Source: Dasyornis broadbenti
Lineage: Eukaryota > Chordata > Aves > Passeriformes > Dasyornithidae
Reading direction: 5' to 3'
NCBI GenBank assembly: GCA_013397935.1
Contig: VZRN01005007.1
Span: 420,008-484,007 of the forward strand
Length of the DNA: 64,000 nucleotides
The translations under genes and the position numbers were made by a program. Shown here one piece after another: positions 35,991 to 47,689 of the stretch (its first letter is position 1; each line of letters starts with the position of its first letter). The notes beneath the pieces are model-generated. The model saw nothing but the letters and a program-made list of their open reading frames with translations, ran no database searches and was not told the DNA's origin.

Positions 35991-37890
35991 GGGGGCTTCT
36001 CCAGCCACTGCAGGTGCATTGTGTACCTCTCCTGGGTACAGGTGTGCAAGAGTCAGGTGTATTTTGGCACAGACATTGGGAGCTGGGAGTTGCTTTTGGA
36101 AACTGTACAGAAATTATTCCTGTTGTCTGTTGTTCTTGGTCAGAAATCCATGAAATATCTGGGATGAAAAAGCTGCTGTAAAATGTCCTTTTTCCTACAT
36201 TTGTGCAGATAGATTGAAACTGAGGTCTGTGAGTTCTGCTGGGGTGTGAATGTGCCTGATTTCTAGTTCTATGTACAAGAGCAGTCTGTGCTGTAAACAC
36301 TGGCAGTGGGTGGGAGTTGGGATGGAAATTGCTGAATTTCAGATTAAAAGTGCATTTTTGCATTTGTGGTTAATGAGCTGCTGTGTGTGGCAGGGCCTGG
36401 CTGTGGCACCAAGGCACTGGAGGGGAGCTGTGGTGGTTCATAGACATGGGAACCATGGAAAGGGGAATTTTTAAGCTTCCATTAAATTATTACTAGAATG
36501 GAATGTGGTTTTTCTTTTAAGTGTGCAGTTTTTTGCTCATTTAAATGTTAGTTCAGCTTTATGAAGATGAAAAGAAATACTCAAGGGAAGTGGGTAGTAA
36601 AGCTGTTGATGGCTACAGTGGGATTCCTTGAGCCAAATCTTTCTTTCCTACAAGAATTTAACCACATTTTCAAAGAAATCCTTGGATTCTCTCTGGGACT
36701 TGTGACTCGAGCTGCTGTTTTATCTGAAGGATAATTGGAGTAGCATTTAATTGATCCAGTAACATTTTGAAATTTTTTACATGACTTCAGAAAGTCAAAA
36801 ATCCCAAACTGGGGTGTGTTCCTCAGCCACCCCTGGAGGTCTTGCAGAGTCCCTGCTGTGACAAAACCAGTTGTCCCTCGATGGGCGGGTGGTCCCAAAG
36901 CGAACGGACACATTAATGACAACCAAACCATTTTGGTTCAGGGAAACAAAATGCTTTGAGCTTGTTTGGTATTTGCAGATGCCTAGAATTAATGCAGCTG
37001 ATTGATAGTCCTTTAAAGTGCTGGTGTCACCTGAGAGTGCCGAGTGCTCCCTCAGTGTCCCTCATCCTCTCCACCCAGGTGTGCGTCCCTCCTGAGGGCT
37101 CTGCAGGGGAGTAATCCCTGTCACCACAACAGTGAGGTTTAATTTGTGCTGGAAATGTCTGTGCTAAAAACTGCTGTGCTTTCCAGGGACAAAGGCTTTT
37201 CCTTGTTTAAAGCTGCTGGGGAATGGAGACAAGGAGAAGCAGCTGTGTTGCCTTTAATAGAGTGTCTGAACTGCTCTGCAGAGAAGTGGCTGATTTTCCA
37301 ATGCACAAACCAGGCTTTCTTTCCTACTAGGATTTTTTTAATACTGTTTATCAGCAGAAGTTATTGTATATGTTTAATTTTGATCTATTTAATACCAATA
37401 AAAAGGAAAATATTTTCTTTATTTTAACTTGAAAAATTCAATGGAGCAGAAAGTCACAGGGGCAGCGTGACATGGATGGAAGCTCTGTGCTCTCTGTACC
37501 TGTAGCAGCTGCATCAGGTGAGGAACAGCATCCCTTGGGAGATGCCCTGGCCTGGCCGGGGCAGGAGCGGGCAAGCTCCCCAGTCCCTGCCCTCATGTCC
37601 CCCTGGCCCGACACAGAGAGCAGGACACGTGGGCCACACATGCCAGAACCCTCGAGGCTGAGCCGGGACACGGCCGTGCCCGGGCTCAGATCTTGCTGGT
37701 GCTCACAGACTGCTTGGGGAAGGAGCAGTGGGGCTGGTGTACCCCAGAATTGGGGTTTTGGTGGCTTCAGGGCCAGGGGGTCTCGGGAGCCACCCAAAGG
37801 ACGCACATGTGCCCCAGCGATGCTGGCCAGGGCTCGGGGAACCTGGGGCTGAACGAGGTGAGGGTGGTGGGGGAGCAGAAACCTGCTAGG
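35991..37890. other. Intergenic or extended 3' UTR sequence
   Basis: AT-rich to about 37440, with another AATAAA at 37397-37402 that could serve an extended YIPF6 transcript. It becomes GC-rich after 37450. No open frame with coding character was seen. Confidence 0.6.
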
Positions 37891-37910
37891 AAGGGCATAT
37901 GAAGCCCCAT

Positions 37911-37998
37911 CCCTGACTGGCTAATGAACCAATAGCAATTAACGCCCATTCCTGCCCTGACTAATGAACCAATGGCAACTAAACCCATCCTTGACCCA
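37911..37998. repeat. 40-base tandem duplication carrying CCAAT boxes
   Basis: Two and a half copies of a 40-base unit (CTAATGAACCAATRGCAAYT followed by CCCATYCYTG) are present. Each full copy has a CCAAT box, at 37929-37933 and 37969-37973. CCAAT is the NF-Y binding core and is common in promoters. The array lies about 440 bases upstream of the splice donor at 38413. Confidence 0.75.
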
Positions 37999-38059
37999 CA
38001 CCAGGATTTGAGGCAGTGGCCAGGAGTTTGTCCATGTTCTCACGCTGTTCTTTGGGGCT

Positions 38060-38134
38060 GACACGACCCTGGCTAGGGGGTCCTGTCCTTTGGGGGTGAC
38101 AGTGAGAACACCCATGACACGACCGTGGCTAGGG
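38060..38134. repeat. Short direct repeat, 56-base period
   Basis: GACACGACCCTGGCTAGGG at 38060-38078 recurs as GACACGACCGTGGCTAGGG at 38116-38134. It lies between the CCAAT array and the GC-rich block, so this whole segment has undergone repeated small duplications. Confidence 0.7.
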
Positions 38135-38189
38135 AGCCCTGGCCGGCAGCTGGAATGGTGGCAGCAGGACTGGTGGCAGCAGGGACACA

Positions 38190-38412
38190 CTGCCCCTGTG
38201 CCGGGCATGGGCTGCGGGGCTGGGGAAAGCCACCATGGCTCGGTGGTCACCAGAGGGCGGCAGGACTGCGCCGTCCCCGGCAGCCTTTTGCAGTTCAGTT
38301 TTCACCCCCCCTCCCCTCCCCGTGGTTTCGGGCGCCCCCGGGGAGCTCTGGGGAGCACGGGCGGTGTGTTCGGTCCCTCAGCCAGCACCGGACTCGCAGG
38401 CAGCCCCGGGAG
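38190..38412 (+). promoter_or_regulatory. GC-rich block ending in a splice donor: candidate promoter and non-coding first exon
   Basis: GC- and CpG-rich sequence ends in CCCCGGGAG with the strong donor gtgagttg at 38413. Upstream are CCAAT boxes and a CTCF-like motif. This fits a first exon for the open exon at 39982-40523, but no transcript evidence is available. Confidence 0.4.
38247..38262 (+). promoter_or_regulatory. Candidate CTCF motif
   Basis: TCACCAGAGGGCGGCA agrees with the vertebrate CTCF core (CCASYAGRKGGCRS) at nearly every position. It lies between YIPF6 and the downstream locus. Occupancy cannot be judged from sequence. Confidence 0.45.
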
Positions 38413-39981
38413 GTGAGTTGTGAGCTGCCAGTCTCAGCCACCACCGCCAGCCACCAGCTCGGGCTGTGGTGCCCCACCTGCCCCTGCTGCAGGGTTTCTG
38501 CCTGCTCAGTGATAGTTACCAGTTTTGGGCAAGAAGACACTTTCATTCAACAAGGAGCATTTTCTTCAAAAAAAGGACAATTTGCCAATCCTGGAAATGC
38601 AAGTGTTCTGCTCAAAAGAGGTGTTCCCAAGTGCAGCTCTGGGCTTTGTAGTTACACTTTATTTGGATAAAGCTCAAATTTAGCTTTCCCCAAGCTAATC
38701 TTTTAAGGCAAATATTCTGCATGCTGAGTTGTACCCTAGGGCAAATAAATGGGGCAGGTTACAGTGGAAGGAAGGACTTTCCAAGTAAAATCAGGAAGTA
38801 ACTCATACGGTGCAGCTGTTGACAGCTGGGACTGTGAGCCTGATTCCTGACCTTTGGCTTTCCTGGCAGGGAAACTAGGTGACATGGCTGCAGGAGCTGA
38901 AAGTCAGGCTGGAGGCTGCTGAATCTCCACATTGCAGGTACTTGGTGCAAGGTCAGTGATGGGGTGGGACAGGACATGCAGTGCCCAGCACGGAGGGCTC
39001 CTCAGCAGAGACATCGGGGAGACCGTCACCGAGGGCAGGTGTGACAGGGAGCCCAGCACCGGGGGTAGCTGCTGAGACAGACATGAGGGTCACTGCACTG
39101 CTCTGCTGTCACCTTGTCAAGGGGCAATGCCTGTGCTGGGGGGCTCAGAGTGTCTGAGAGACAGGAGTGAAGGTTTGCTCTATTTATTCCAAATCCTAGT
39201 TGGAATATTGGAATAAAAAGCAATAATAAGTGCACTTCCTGTTGCAGGAAGGACAGGTTTGGTGTTTCTGCCCTGGTTACCCTCCCTGAACCTTGTCCCC
39301 TATGTCCATGTTTCAAGGAAGGGAACAGGGCAGGTTTTCTGGGGTGCCACGGCCTCCCCATGCCTGGTACCTCGGCACATCCGCTCTCTGAGCTCTCTGT
39401 GTCTGAGGACCTGCTGTTTGTGCTGCAGTCAGAGGTGAGGGAACGTTGTTGAAGCCTTGGGGACAGCGAGGCACATGAGTAGGCAGGGTCCTGCCACCTG
39501 GGAACTCTGCTCTTCCCCAGCACTGATGCTGTTCCTGACGGCAGGAGGAGATGGACTGATTCCCTGCCTCAACCAAACTTCCCCTACCTGTGCAGAAAGC
39601 TCGGCCCCAGGTCCTCGCACGAGCCAGAAACACGCCTCAGACAGCAGCTAAAATCCATCCTAATGAACCCCCTCCAAATCCTCCCTTTTCCCCCAGCATT
39701 GCATTGCCAGCAGTGAAAAGGGAGCAATGTGAAGCACAACGTCCTCTGAAAGTGTAGAAAGAGTTTGGTATTTTAAAGGAGAAATGAAGATTACAGACCC
39801 AGCTGGTCAAGCTGTAGCCATGGGTCTGCAACTTCTGGTGAGGAAAGCATGGACATTCCTGGAGTAAGGACCATAACACCCCTTTCTAATCAGATGGAAT
39901 GGAAAGGAAAATGAGGAAAAGCAAAATAAATGTAGTCTCCTGTGTGGTTCTTTCTAACGAGTTATGGTTTTGCATTGCCAG

Positions 39982-40523
39982 CTTTGCCAGTGTCAGCGAG
40001 GTTCCATTCACAGACGATGGAGCCAATGAGTGCTGAGCACCGAGCAAAGCCGCCAGCGTCTCCAGGCCAGCAGGATGAACTCCCGACCCTGCACTCTTCC
40101 TCGTCAGCTGAAGATGAGAAAGGTGAATCTGTCTTCCTCCATCCGAGGAGCAGTGAGTGCAGTCCCGAGGATGAGGCTGGTTATGAGTTAATCCATGACA
40201 ATTCCTTGCCCTCCCTGTGGGGATCTTTTCCTAGGAGAACCAGGAGGCACCAATCAAGATTCATCAGCCTCCCACAGGGACCTGCAGGACACAGAGGGGA
40301 TGTTAGAGGCCATAATGAATTTTTCAGCAGCAGTGAAGTGTTGGCCTTTGATGAACATTCCCAGACAAAGCCAGGGCACATGCTCAGGCACAACAAAACA
40401 GATCTGGTGGGGCTGCTCGGGGCAGACCTGAGAAGAGCCCACAACACCCTGGACTGGGAGGAAGACAAGGTTAATGCCTTCTCTGTGTCTCCTGGGGAAC
40501 TGAATACATGTCCTGGGCAGCTG
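39982..40523 (+). CDS. Unassigned plus-strand coding exon (169 codons from its ATG)
   Basis: A 542-base open exon has a plausible branch and pyrimidine region, acceptor cattgccag and donor gtaagt. ATG at 40017 has A at -3 and G at +4 and opens 169 codons to the donor, ending in phase 0. The peptide begins MEPMSAEHRAKPPASPGQQD. It is hydrophilic and probably disordered, with a serine/acidic stretch (LHSSSSAEDEKGE), a basic patch (RRTRRHQSR) and acidic WEEDK. No family was recognised. It may be a long N-terminal exon of the downstream STARD8-like gene (DLC1 has such an isoform) or a separate gene. Phase 0 would allow splicing to 50201. Confidence 0.5.
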
Positions 40524-40728
40524 GTAAGTGTTTCACGTGGTGACTGTAGGTGCCTGTTCCCTGTGCCCATTCACTGCTCCCTCGAGGTGCCTGACTGGTC
40601 CTGAAGTTGGGATGGTCTGGCAGACACAGGTGCTTTGTTTTCTCTTTTACTCTAAACTCCTGCTTAAGGCTGGTGATGTGCAGTTCAAACCCAGTGTGTG
40701 AAGTTGCCTTTGTATCCTTGAACAGTTG

Positions 40729-40856
40729 ATTACTACCTTGAGGGGTTTTTACCCAAAGAGGAACTGGATTTCTGTTCACCCTGGAGCAGTGGCCAAATAG
40801 AGCAGGGAGTGTGTCAAGGGGCTGAGGGCATAATGTGTCCCCCCCAAGGCCCTGCA
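40729..40856 (+). repeat. Dispersed direct repeat, copy A
   Basis: About 125 bases, matching 42609-42739 at well over 80 percent by eye. Shared blocks include GGAACTGGATTTCTGTTCAC and AGAGCAGGGAGTGTGTCAAG. It is not recognised as a known avian transposon. Confidence 0.85.
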
Positions 40857-41288
40857 GGGAGGACAGGCCACCCTGGCCAGGGGAATTGACACTGGCTGTT
40901 TTCCTCTGTGTTTGGTCTGGGCATTGTGGGCTTTTCTCTCGGCTCCCCTCCTGCCTGTGGACCCACAGGCTCCCAGCTGGGTTCCCTCACTGCAGTGTCT
41001 GCGCTCCTTGTGCAACCTATCTGTCTGCAGGGTCCCAATGACGTCTCTGTCCCCTCTTTGAGTCCCTGTGCTTACAAGAAACTCACGTGAGCGTAGAGGG
41101 CCTCGAGACTTCTGGTCCTGGTTATTTTGGTTGCAGAGCACACCAGGCTCCAGAGCCCCTGGAGCAGAGCAGCCATGGGGACCGACAGAGCCATTGGAGC
41201 AGCCTCGTTCCTAGGGCCATTCTCCTGGTGCTTCCCCATCCCTGTGTCTGTTCTTGTGCTTCCCACAGCTGCTGCTGCTGCAAGGCAG

Positions 41289-41438
41289 GAGCCTGATGAG
41301 CTCATTGATATCCACAGGAAAAAGGCAGAGGGTGAATTTCAGAGCTCAGCAAGAACTGCTGGATTTCACAGGGATTGTGTTTTCTGGTTCTTTTCAAGTC
41401 TTTTTCTGGTGTTTTGTGTCACTGTCTTAGGATCATAA
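41289..41438 (+). CDS. Possible terminal exon with a C-terminal hydrophobic segment
   Basis: Acceptor candidates end at 41268 (cttcccacag) and 41288 (aaggcag). The second is in phase with the donor at 40523. The frame gives EPDELIDIHRKKAEGEF, then a hydrophobic segment CVFWFFSSLFLVFCVTVLGS and TAA. If joined to the preceding exon the product would be a tail-anchored protein of about 218 residues. The support is only phase and composition, and the frame could be chance. Confidence 0.22.
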   Translation, partial: EPDELIDIHRKKAEGEFQSSARTAGFHRDCVFWFFSSLFLVFCVTVLGS

Positions 41439-41562
41439 ACAGGATGTGATTATTTATCCTGGGCACTGATTTAAAACTTTTCTCTACCCATAACTCAGCC
41501 CTCCCTTAGTGAAACCCATGGGGCTGAGGTCTGGGCTGGGGCTGCTGCCTCTTCTTTCTCAG

Positions 41563-41837
41563 GGCTTTGGAATTCTTCCCAGCAGCAGGAACAGGAGCCT
41601 GAGACAGCCCAGCACAGCGTGTGGGAACAGCTCGGTCTGCACCCTGCCTGCAGCCAAGATCTGCCCCTGAGAAGCCTCTTCTACCTCTTGAGTCTCTTTG
41701 GAGTGGGGAAGCACGTGGCTGCAGCTCAGCCCAGTGGCACGGGGCTGGGAGCAAGATCCCTCTCTGGGACAAGCCTGGCAGCCCCCACGGCTGCAGGGGG
41801 TGAAAAGAATTCGCTGTCACATAATGAGGCTTTGTGA
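41563..41837 (+). CDS. Doubtful open exon ending in a stop
   Basis: After a pyrimidine-rich acceptor (tcttctttctcag) a frame runs LWNSSQQQEQEPETAQHSVW then EQLGLHPACSQDLPLRSLFY and on to TGA at 41835-41837. It needs an upstream exon ending in phase 1, which the exon at 39982-40523 does not supply. No family is recognised. It could be a last exon of an unassigned gene or a chance frame. Confidence 0.18.
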
Positions 41838-42608
41838 GTGTGAGGGTTGGCATAAAGGGTTTTCTGAAGCTGCCTCAGAGCCTTTCCTGGCGTCCCCAAA
41901 GAAGGCTGACAGTGGTGAGTGGCTCCCGTCCAACCTGGAAATACCCCGGGGTGCTGTGCCCGGGGGCACGGGATGGGCACAGGTTGGGCATGGGATGGGC
42001 ACTTGGTGTCCCTGAGTATGGAATGTCTCCTTGTCCATGCCTGAAGGAAAGAGCATCTTTGGCAATGGTTTTGACTGAACAGGTGCCAAGAGAAGATGTG
42101 CCCGGTGCTGGTTTGCTGTAAATCCTGCTGCAGTGTTCCTGACAGGGAAGAGCACCATGTCCCTGGCAGCCCCCACTGCTGCTTCCTGTCTGTGCCCTGA
42201 GCCCTCTCAGCATTGCAGTGCTCTGCTCTTGGGGTGCCCAAAAGACCAGCCTGGCTCTGCTGGGGTTTGACAGCAGCCCCAGGCTCTAGAGGACAACCAG
42301 GGAGGGTCTCCTGGCTGCTGGTCTCTGCACCGTGGTGGAGCCAGGCTGTGGGTCATGGTGGCAATCCTCCAAAGACCCCAGAGTGCTGCAGTGTGACCAA
42401 TTGGGCACTGCTGGGCTTGCGGAAACCCTTAGGTCCCTGTCACCTCCCTGCTCCCACCTGCTCCAGGGCTGCATCTCGGAGCCATCAGGGATTTGACTGT
42501 TGGCACCCAGGAGCTGAAGAGTCACCTGTCCTGTGTCCCAGTCCTGGTGCCATGTGCCCAGCTCTGCCTGCGAAGCTGCACTGGATTTCCTCTGGTTTGT
42601 CTTTAACA

Positions 42609-42739
42609 CTTGATCTTAGTACCCTGAGGGGTTTCTACCCAAATAGGAACTGGATTTCTGTTCACCCTGGGACAGTGGCTGAGTAGAGCAGGGAGTGTGT
42701 CAAGGGGCTGAGGGCAGAATGCGTCCCCCCAAGGCACTG
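42609..42739 (+). repeat. Dispersed direct repeat, copy B
   Basis: The second copy of the repeat at 40729-40856, in the same orientation 1.88 kb downstream. The sequence outside the repeat does not match, so this is either a small local duplication or two members of an unnamed repeat family. Confidence 0.85.
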
Positions 42740-45113
42740 GATTGAACTGGTTTGCCTCTGGATTTGGGTGTGGGAAACTTGGTCCATGAATGGCCCAACC
42801 CTCCACGAGTGGAGGCTGATGTGGATTCATGCCAGGGATTCAGTTTGCGACACCTGCCTTCACACGGAGCCAGCACTGCACCTGACGAGATTCCTCGGTC
42901 CTGGAATTAATCCCAACCCTTGGCCAGAATTAGGGCTGGGTTCCTCCCCAGACAGCAGCTGTCACCAGAGCTATGTGCAAAAATACCCAAGTAGCTCAGA
43001 TGCAGTTTATTAAGTGACATTTCATTGTGGCAGCCAGAGGAGGAGGTGTCCCTGCTGCCTGTAGTTGTTTTTTAGCTGCTGGGTGTGCTGCCAGGGGCAG
43101 GTACCAGGGCTGTGTGTGAGTGTGAGCACACACCTGTGCTGCCAGCCCACTCTGTGCCGTGCTCGGCTGTTTCGCCACCGGACCCTCCCTGCTCCAGCTA
43201 ATAATAAGAGCTGCTGCAATTCCTTGGGCTGCTCTGGTGTCTGCCTTGGGGGTAGGGGATTAGTGTCCCAGGATTAATGTCTCAGCCGGGCTCCAGCAGC
43301 TCAGTGCTATTCCCAGGGAAAGGAAAAACTGCCTGGTGAGCATTCTGCTTATGTCGCCTTTTGTACTTAAAAATGCAGCCTGATTTATATTTCTTGTTCT
43401 CACAAAGGCATCTTGAAGAGAACTGGAGTGCAGCAGCAGGATTTTGCTGGAGTTCTGTCCTGCATGGGAGTCTCTGTAGACACTCACAGACAGTAACTCT
43501 TGCATGCTTGAATACAAATTGAAGTTAAAATTGAATGGGAATACGGCTCTCAAAAAACCTCAGTTTCTTTCTGTATCGCTTGAGTCTATTGTAATTTGTG
43601 TATCTTGTCTATAGTATCTCAAAAATGTCACCATATCAGTTATGCTCTTTTAAGTGCATTTAAATAGCCCCAGGCTGAGCACAGCCCCAGGCCCCTGTTG
43701 AACTCCCCAACCCTTCTGCCTCTGGGAATGGGTGCAGGATCATCTCCCAGCTGGTGCAGCAGACATTCCCCAGAACCATCATGGACCGATTTTTTTTCAG
43801 TGAAATTGGAAGGTTTTGCCTGTCTGTGAGGATTAGTCAGCTGCAAAGTTTGTTTGGCTTTTGTGTGTGTGCTAAATCAGTCGGTGTTTGTGAATTCTCT
43901 CACTGGTGTTTGCAAACTGGAGCATCCTGTGTGGGGAAATGCACAGACCTGCCTGTGCCAGGACCCCTCTGGGGACAGGGAGCGCAGGGGGCTTCCTGTA
44001 GCCCTGGCTGAAGTCACAAACCCTTGGGTTGTCTCTGGGAGTCCAGTGTACAGCTGGGCTAAACGAAAGTGTCACTGGTGCTAGAGCGTGAAGCTTCAGC
44101 AGGACACCAGCGCCACCAGTGCTGGGAGAGGGGGCATCTGCTGCCCTTTGGCATTCACATCTCTCAGTTGGCTTCTTGTGGTCTGGCCGTGGTGGTGCCT
44201 CTTTGGTGGCAGCAGAGACATTTGGCCTTTTGAGCTGGAGCTGAGCGCCAAGGTCTGAGCAGGGGCGGTCCCGCAGTGGAGCCCCAGCCCTGGGGAGCTG
44301 TGGGGTTCCATGGGGTTCCGTGTGCTGGCTCTTCCCGGGCACAGCCTCGCCCGGGGGCACACGGCGGGGTTCAGCGCTGTCCTTGGCCTCTCTGTCTCCC
44401 CGCTGCTGCTCCCGGGGTTTGCATGTTCCGCATGTTCTCCCCCTCGTTCCTCTCTCACCGCCCTCGTGGTGTCACAGCCGCAGCACCGCCAGCACCCGCC
44501 CCGTGCCCGGCGTAGGGAGAAGAAAAGCGTCCCTGTTCCCGCTATGCTAATGGGGAAACGCCAGCTCGGCGGGAGCTGCGCCCTTCCCAGCCTCGGGAAA
44601 TGCCTGTGCACAGCGGCGAGTGGAAAATCCCTGAGTGCCGCCGGCTCGGGGCTCGGCCGGCCTAGGGGAGCCCCCCACTCACAGCCCTGCACACACCCCA
44701 GCGCTCTAGCCCGGGAGCGCTGCCAGCGGGGACTCCTGTGGCTGCGGGAACATGGCCCGAGCTGTCACCGATCCTGTGCGACAGCCGCGACAGCAATCGC
44801 TCATCAGTGCACAGAAATAGCTCCAGCCGTGGGGACGTGGGATCCTCCAGGGAATGATCTGTTGTGGGAAGAGGCTGTACCTGTCCTCCAAAATACCGGC
44901 CCTGTCCCATGACTTTCAGAGAACGTGGGATGTGTGTGGCAGTGCTGGGACTGCTTGGTGACATCCTTGTGTCCATCCCAGCTCCAGGCACGGTGGGCAG
45001 CAGTGGAAAGCTCTTAGTGAGTATGTACAGCGTGAAGTTTTCCTTAGAATCAGCCTCTTAAAATTAACTCAATTTAAAATGGGTTCTCATGTAGGTCTGA
45101 TGAGGATAGTGTT

Positions 45114-45141
45114 ACACACACACATATATATGTATATATAT
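45114..45141. repeat. (CA)n(TA)n microsatellite
   Basis: An alternating CACACA then TATATA tract, followed by two GAAT units. Confidence 0.9.
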
Positions 45142-45685
45142 TGAATGAATGAACATTGCTTTTGCTTTCCCTGTAGCTGTCTGCTCAGTGGGTACACTAG
45201 GAATTTTGGGAAGAGCCTAATGCAGGAGTGGGGTCTGTGTCCCTGCGCTACTCAGCAGAAATACCCATTTGGTGTGCACAGCTCCTGCCACTTCCCCATG
45301 CATCCAGTCCCCAGGAGCTATTCCTGCCGAGGGTAGTGTCCTGGCATGCTGAGGAAGGATCCAAGATGTAGCATTACTGGAATGCTTTTGGGATGACCTG
45401 GTAGGAAGAAGCTACACAAGTATGCAGAAACCGCTGTGGTTTGTCTCCCAGGCCTGGGAAGGAGACAGCCTGCTTCTATTTGTACTAGCTTGGCTTTTTT
45501 GGCTTTTGGAGGAAGTGGGAGAAGGACCTGATGCCACTGGAGCGAGCAGGGGCTGGCAGGGGCAGTTCTCTGGGTCCTGGCAGGGTTATGGCTGAAGCAG
45601 CAGGGCTGTCCCATTGTCTGCAAGGGCTTGCCCGGTTGGGGCAGGACAGAGCCATGTCCCCCAGCCTGTCCTGAGGGCCTGGTGT

Positions 45686-45748
45686 ATGGATGGTCGGACA
45701 GATGGACAGATGGACAGACAGATGTATGGATGGTCAGATGTCTGTCTG
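45686..45748. repeat. GATGGACA-type short tandem array
   Basis: Imperfect 8-base units GATGGACA, GATGGTCG and GATGTATG are repeated about seven times. Confidence 0.8.
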
Positions 45749-47689
45749 CCCTTCAGTGTGCTGCCTGTGCCAGCTGGAGCAGGTGGGTGGCTGTTCTGCT
45801 CCAGAACAATGCACAGTGCTGAAGGGTGAGCCTCTGACGGAAAGAGAAGCCCATTGCCACCAAGCCTGGCAGTGCCACCCTCTCTGAAGGGACAGTCCCT
45901 CCTGTGAGAGCTGCCTTCAGCTCCAGCCCAGACCCACAAGCCCCAGAGCCTGTAAAAGCACTGAAGAGTCTCCTTGGACTGCCCAGAATGATGACGGCAG
46001 AGCCTTTCGCAGGACCCTGCAGTGGCAGTGCCTGCTGTGTCCTGGCTGCAGTGGTGGTCCCCTGGCAGCCTCAGCCCTATGACCACAGTGCCCAGTAAGT
46101 TGAACGAGAATGTGGGCAGCGGGCAGTGCCCCAGCTGCTTTTGTCCCTGCAGGGGACTATTTATGAGTCCTTGGGGTAAACACTGCAGCCTGGAGGCAGC
46201 AGTGGGTGAGTTTTGGAGGGTGCCCACAGTCGGGCAGCAGAGTTGGGCTTTAAATCCTGTGGAGAAAATCCTTTCTAGGAACGGTGACTCTGGTGGGCAA
46301 TGTGCCATAGAGGTGAGGCTGTCTTCCCAGCTCTAGGTTTTCAAAGGAGGAAAGGGATTGATGTACAGCGCTTGTGCTTGTGTGTCCCCAGCCCTGCTGC
46401 ACTGGCCCAGTAACACCAGTAAGGCAGGGGACAGGGTGAGGAGCTGCAGCTGGTGCCAAGGCCGGGAGTGGTGCCAGAGCCCGCAGAGGAATGAGTGAGG
46501 GGGAGATGGAAGGAAGCAACTGGAGCTGGCGCCGGGACTGATGCTGCCTGTGAGCTGCTGCCGGGGCCACAGCGGGGCCGTACTGGGCCATGGCAGAGCT
46601 GTGCCAGTGCCACCAGGGCAGTGCTGCCAATCCAGGGCCCTGGGTGAGGGTCAGATCTGCTGGGTGCTGCAGCATTGGCAGTGCCTTCTGCCATCCTCTC
46701 CAGGCAGATGCAGTTGCTCCAGCTCTGCTGTGCCATGGCCTTCCGTGCTTTTGTCCTTGCCTTATCCCCCTTATCCTTATGCTTTGGGGCCCCAGCACCC
46801 CGTCCTGGCACCAGCTGCTGGGGGTCGGGGTACACATGTGTCACATCCCAGCCAGAACCCCTGTGCTCTGGCTCGTGCTCCCACCTGCAGGTCCTGACAG
46901 AGTGGAGCTGACACTAGCCCGAGATGGGCAGTGGGCAGGAGTGATGCCACTGGAGAGTCTGATGCCAGTCCAGGGTGGGTTACAACCACCGAGTATCCTG
47001 TGGGAACAGGGCTGAGCCTGTGGATCTGCTTGCCCTGGCTCCTTCTGAACTGCTGGCACACATCACCAGTTTGTGGGGTGCTCTTATGTGCCTGCAAGAA
47101 GGATCCTGGCCCGGGGCGCTGTGAGTGGGGGGCTGGCACAAATGTTTGCAAAGTGACCTTTTTATTGTGGTGCTTGCGAACGAATGATGTTTGCAGAATG
47201 ATGTTTGCTGTGAATAGCTGGAGTGAACGGCTCAGCCACATTTGATGGTCAGGGGGATTCCCCTGTGTTGTCGTCCCCCCTGGGGTCCCACCAGCAGGCT
47301 GGCCCTGGGTGCTCCTGCTCCGTGACAAGGGTGCCCGCTGTGCCCGCAGTGAGGCCAGCAGCACCTGAGCACCCAAGGGTGGCACCATGGCTGGGTACAC
47401 CCTGTCCCTTGCAGAGGAGAGCTCTGGGAGCTGCCAGCCAGCTTGGGCAGGAGAGGAGTGACAATCCGAACCGTCCAGGCTTTGCGTTTCTTACGTCCTG
47501 CACGTGCCTTTGACAGCCAAACTCCCCCTTCTGCTCTGCAGTGTCGGTCACCCCTCGCCCGTTCCCACTGCCTGGGGATGGGAGCAGCTCGGTGCGTTCC
47601 AGGCAGGAAGGAAAGCCTGGAGCTGTTTAAAACTCGCCATCTTCAGGGAATTTCAATCGCGTCCAAGCCCGTTCCCAACCAACTGAATA

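Larger units (their letters stand above)
42740..47680. other. Intergenic or intronic sequence without a recognised gene
   Basis: Contains a moderately CpG-rich block (about 44270-44780), a CA/TA microsatellite (45114-45141) and a GATGGACA-type array (45686-45748). Long open frames on both strands here (for example 45586-46308 minus) have no domains and no consistent splice structure. Confidence 0.6.

Noticed and set aside
45586..46308. 240-codon minus-strand open frame
   Set aside because: Runs through a simple tandem array and has no recognisable domain; plus-strand frames overlap it.
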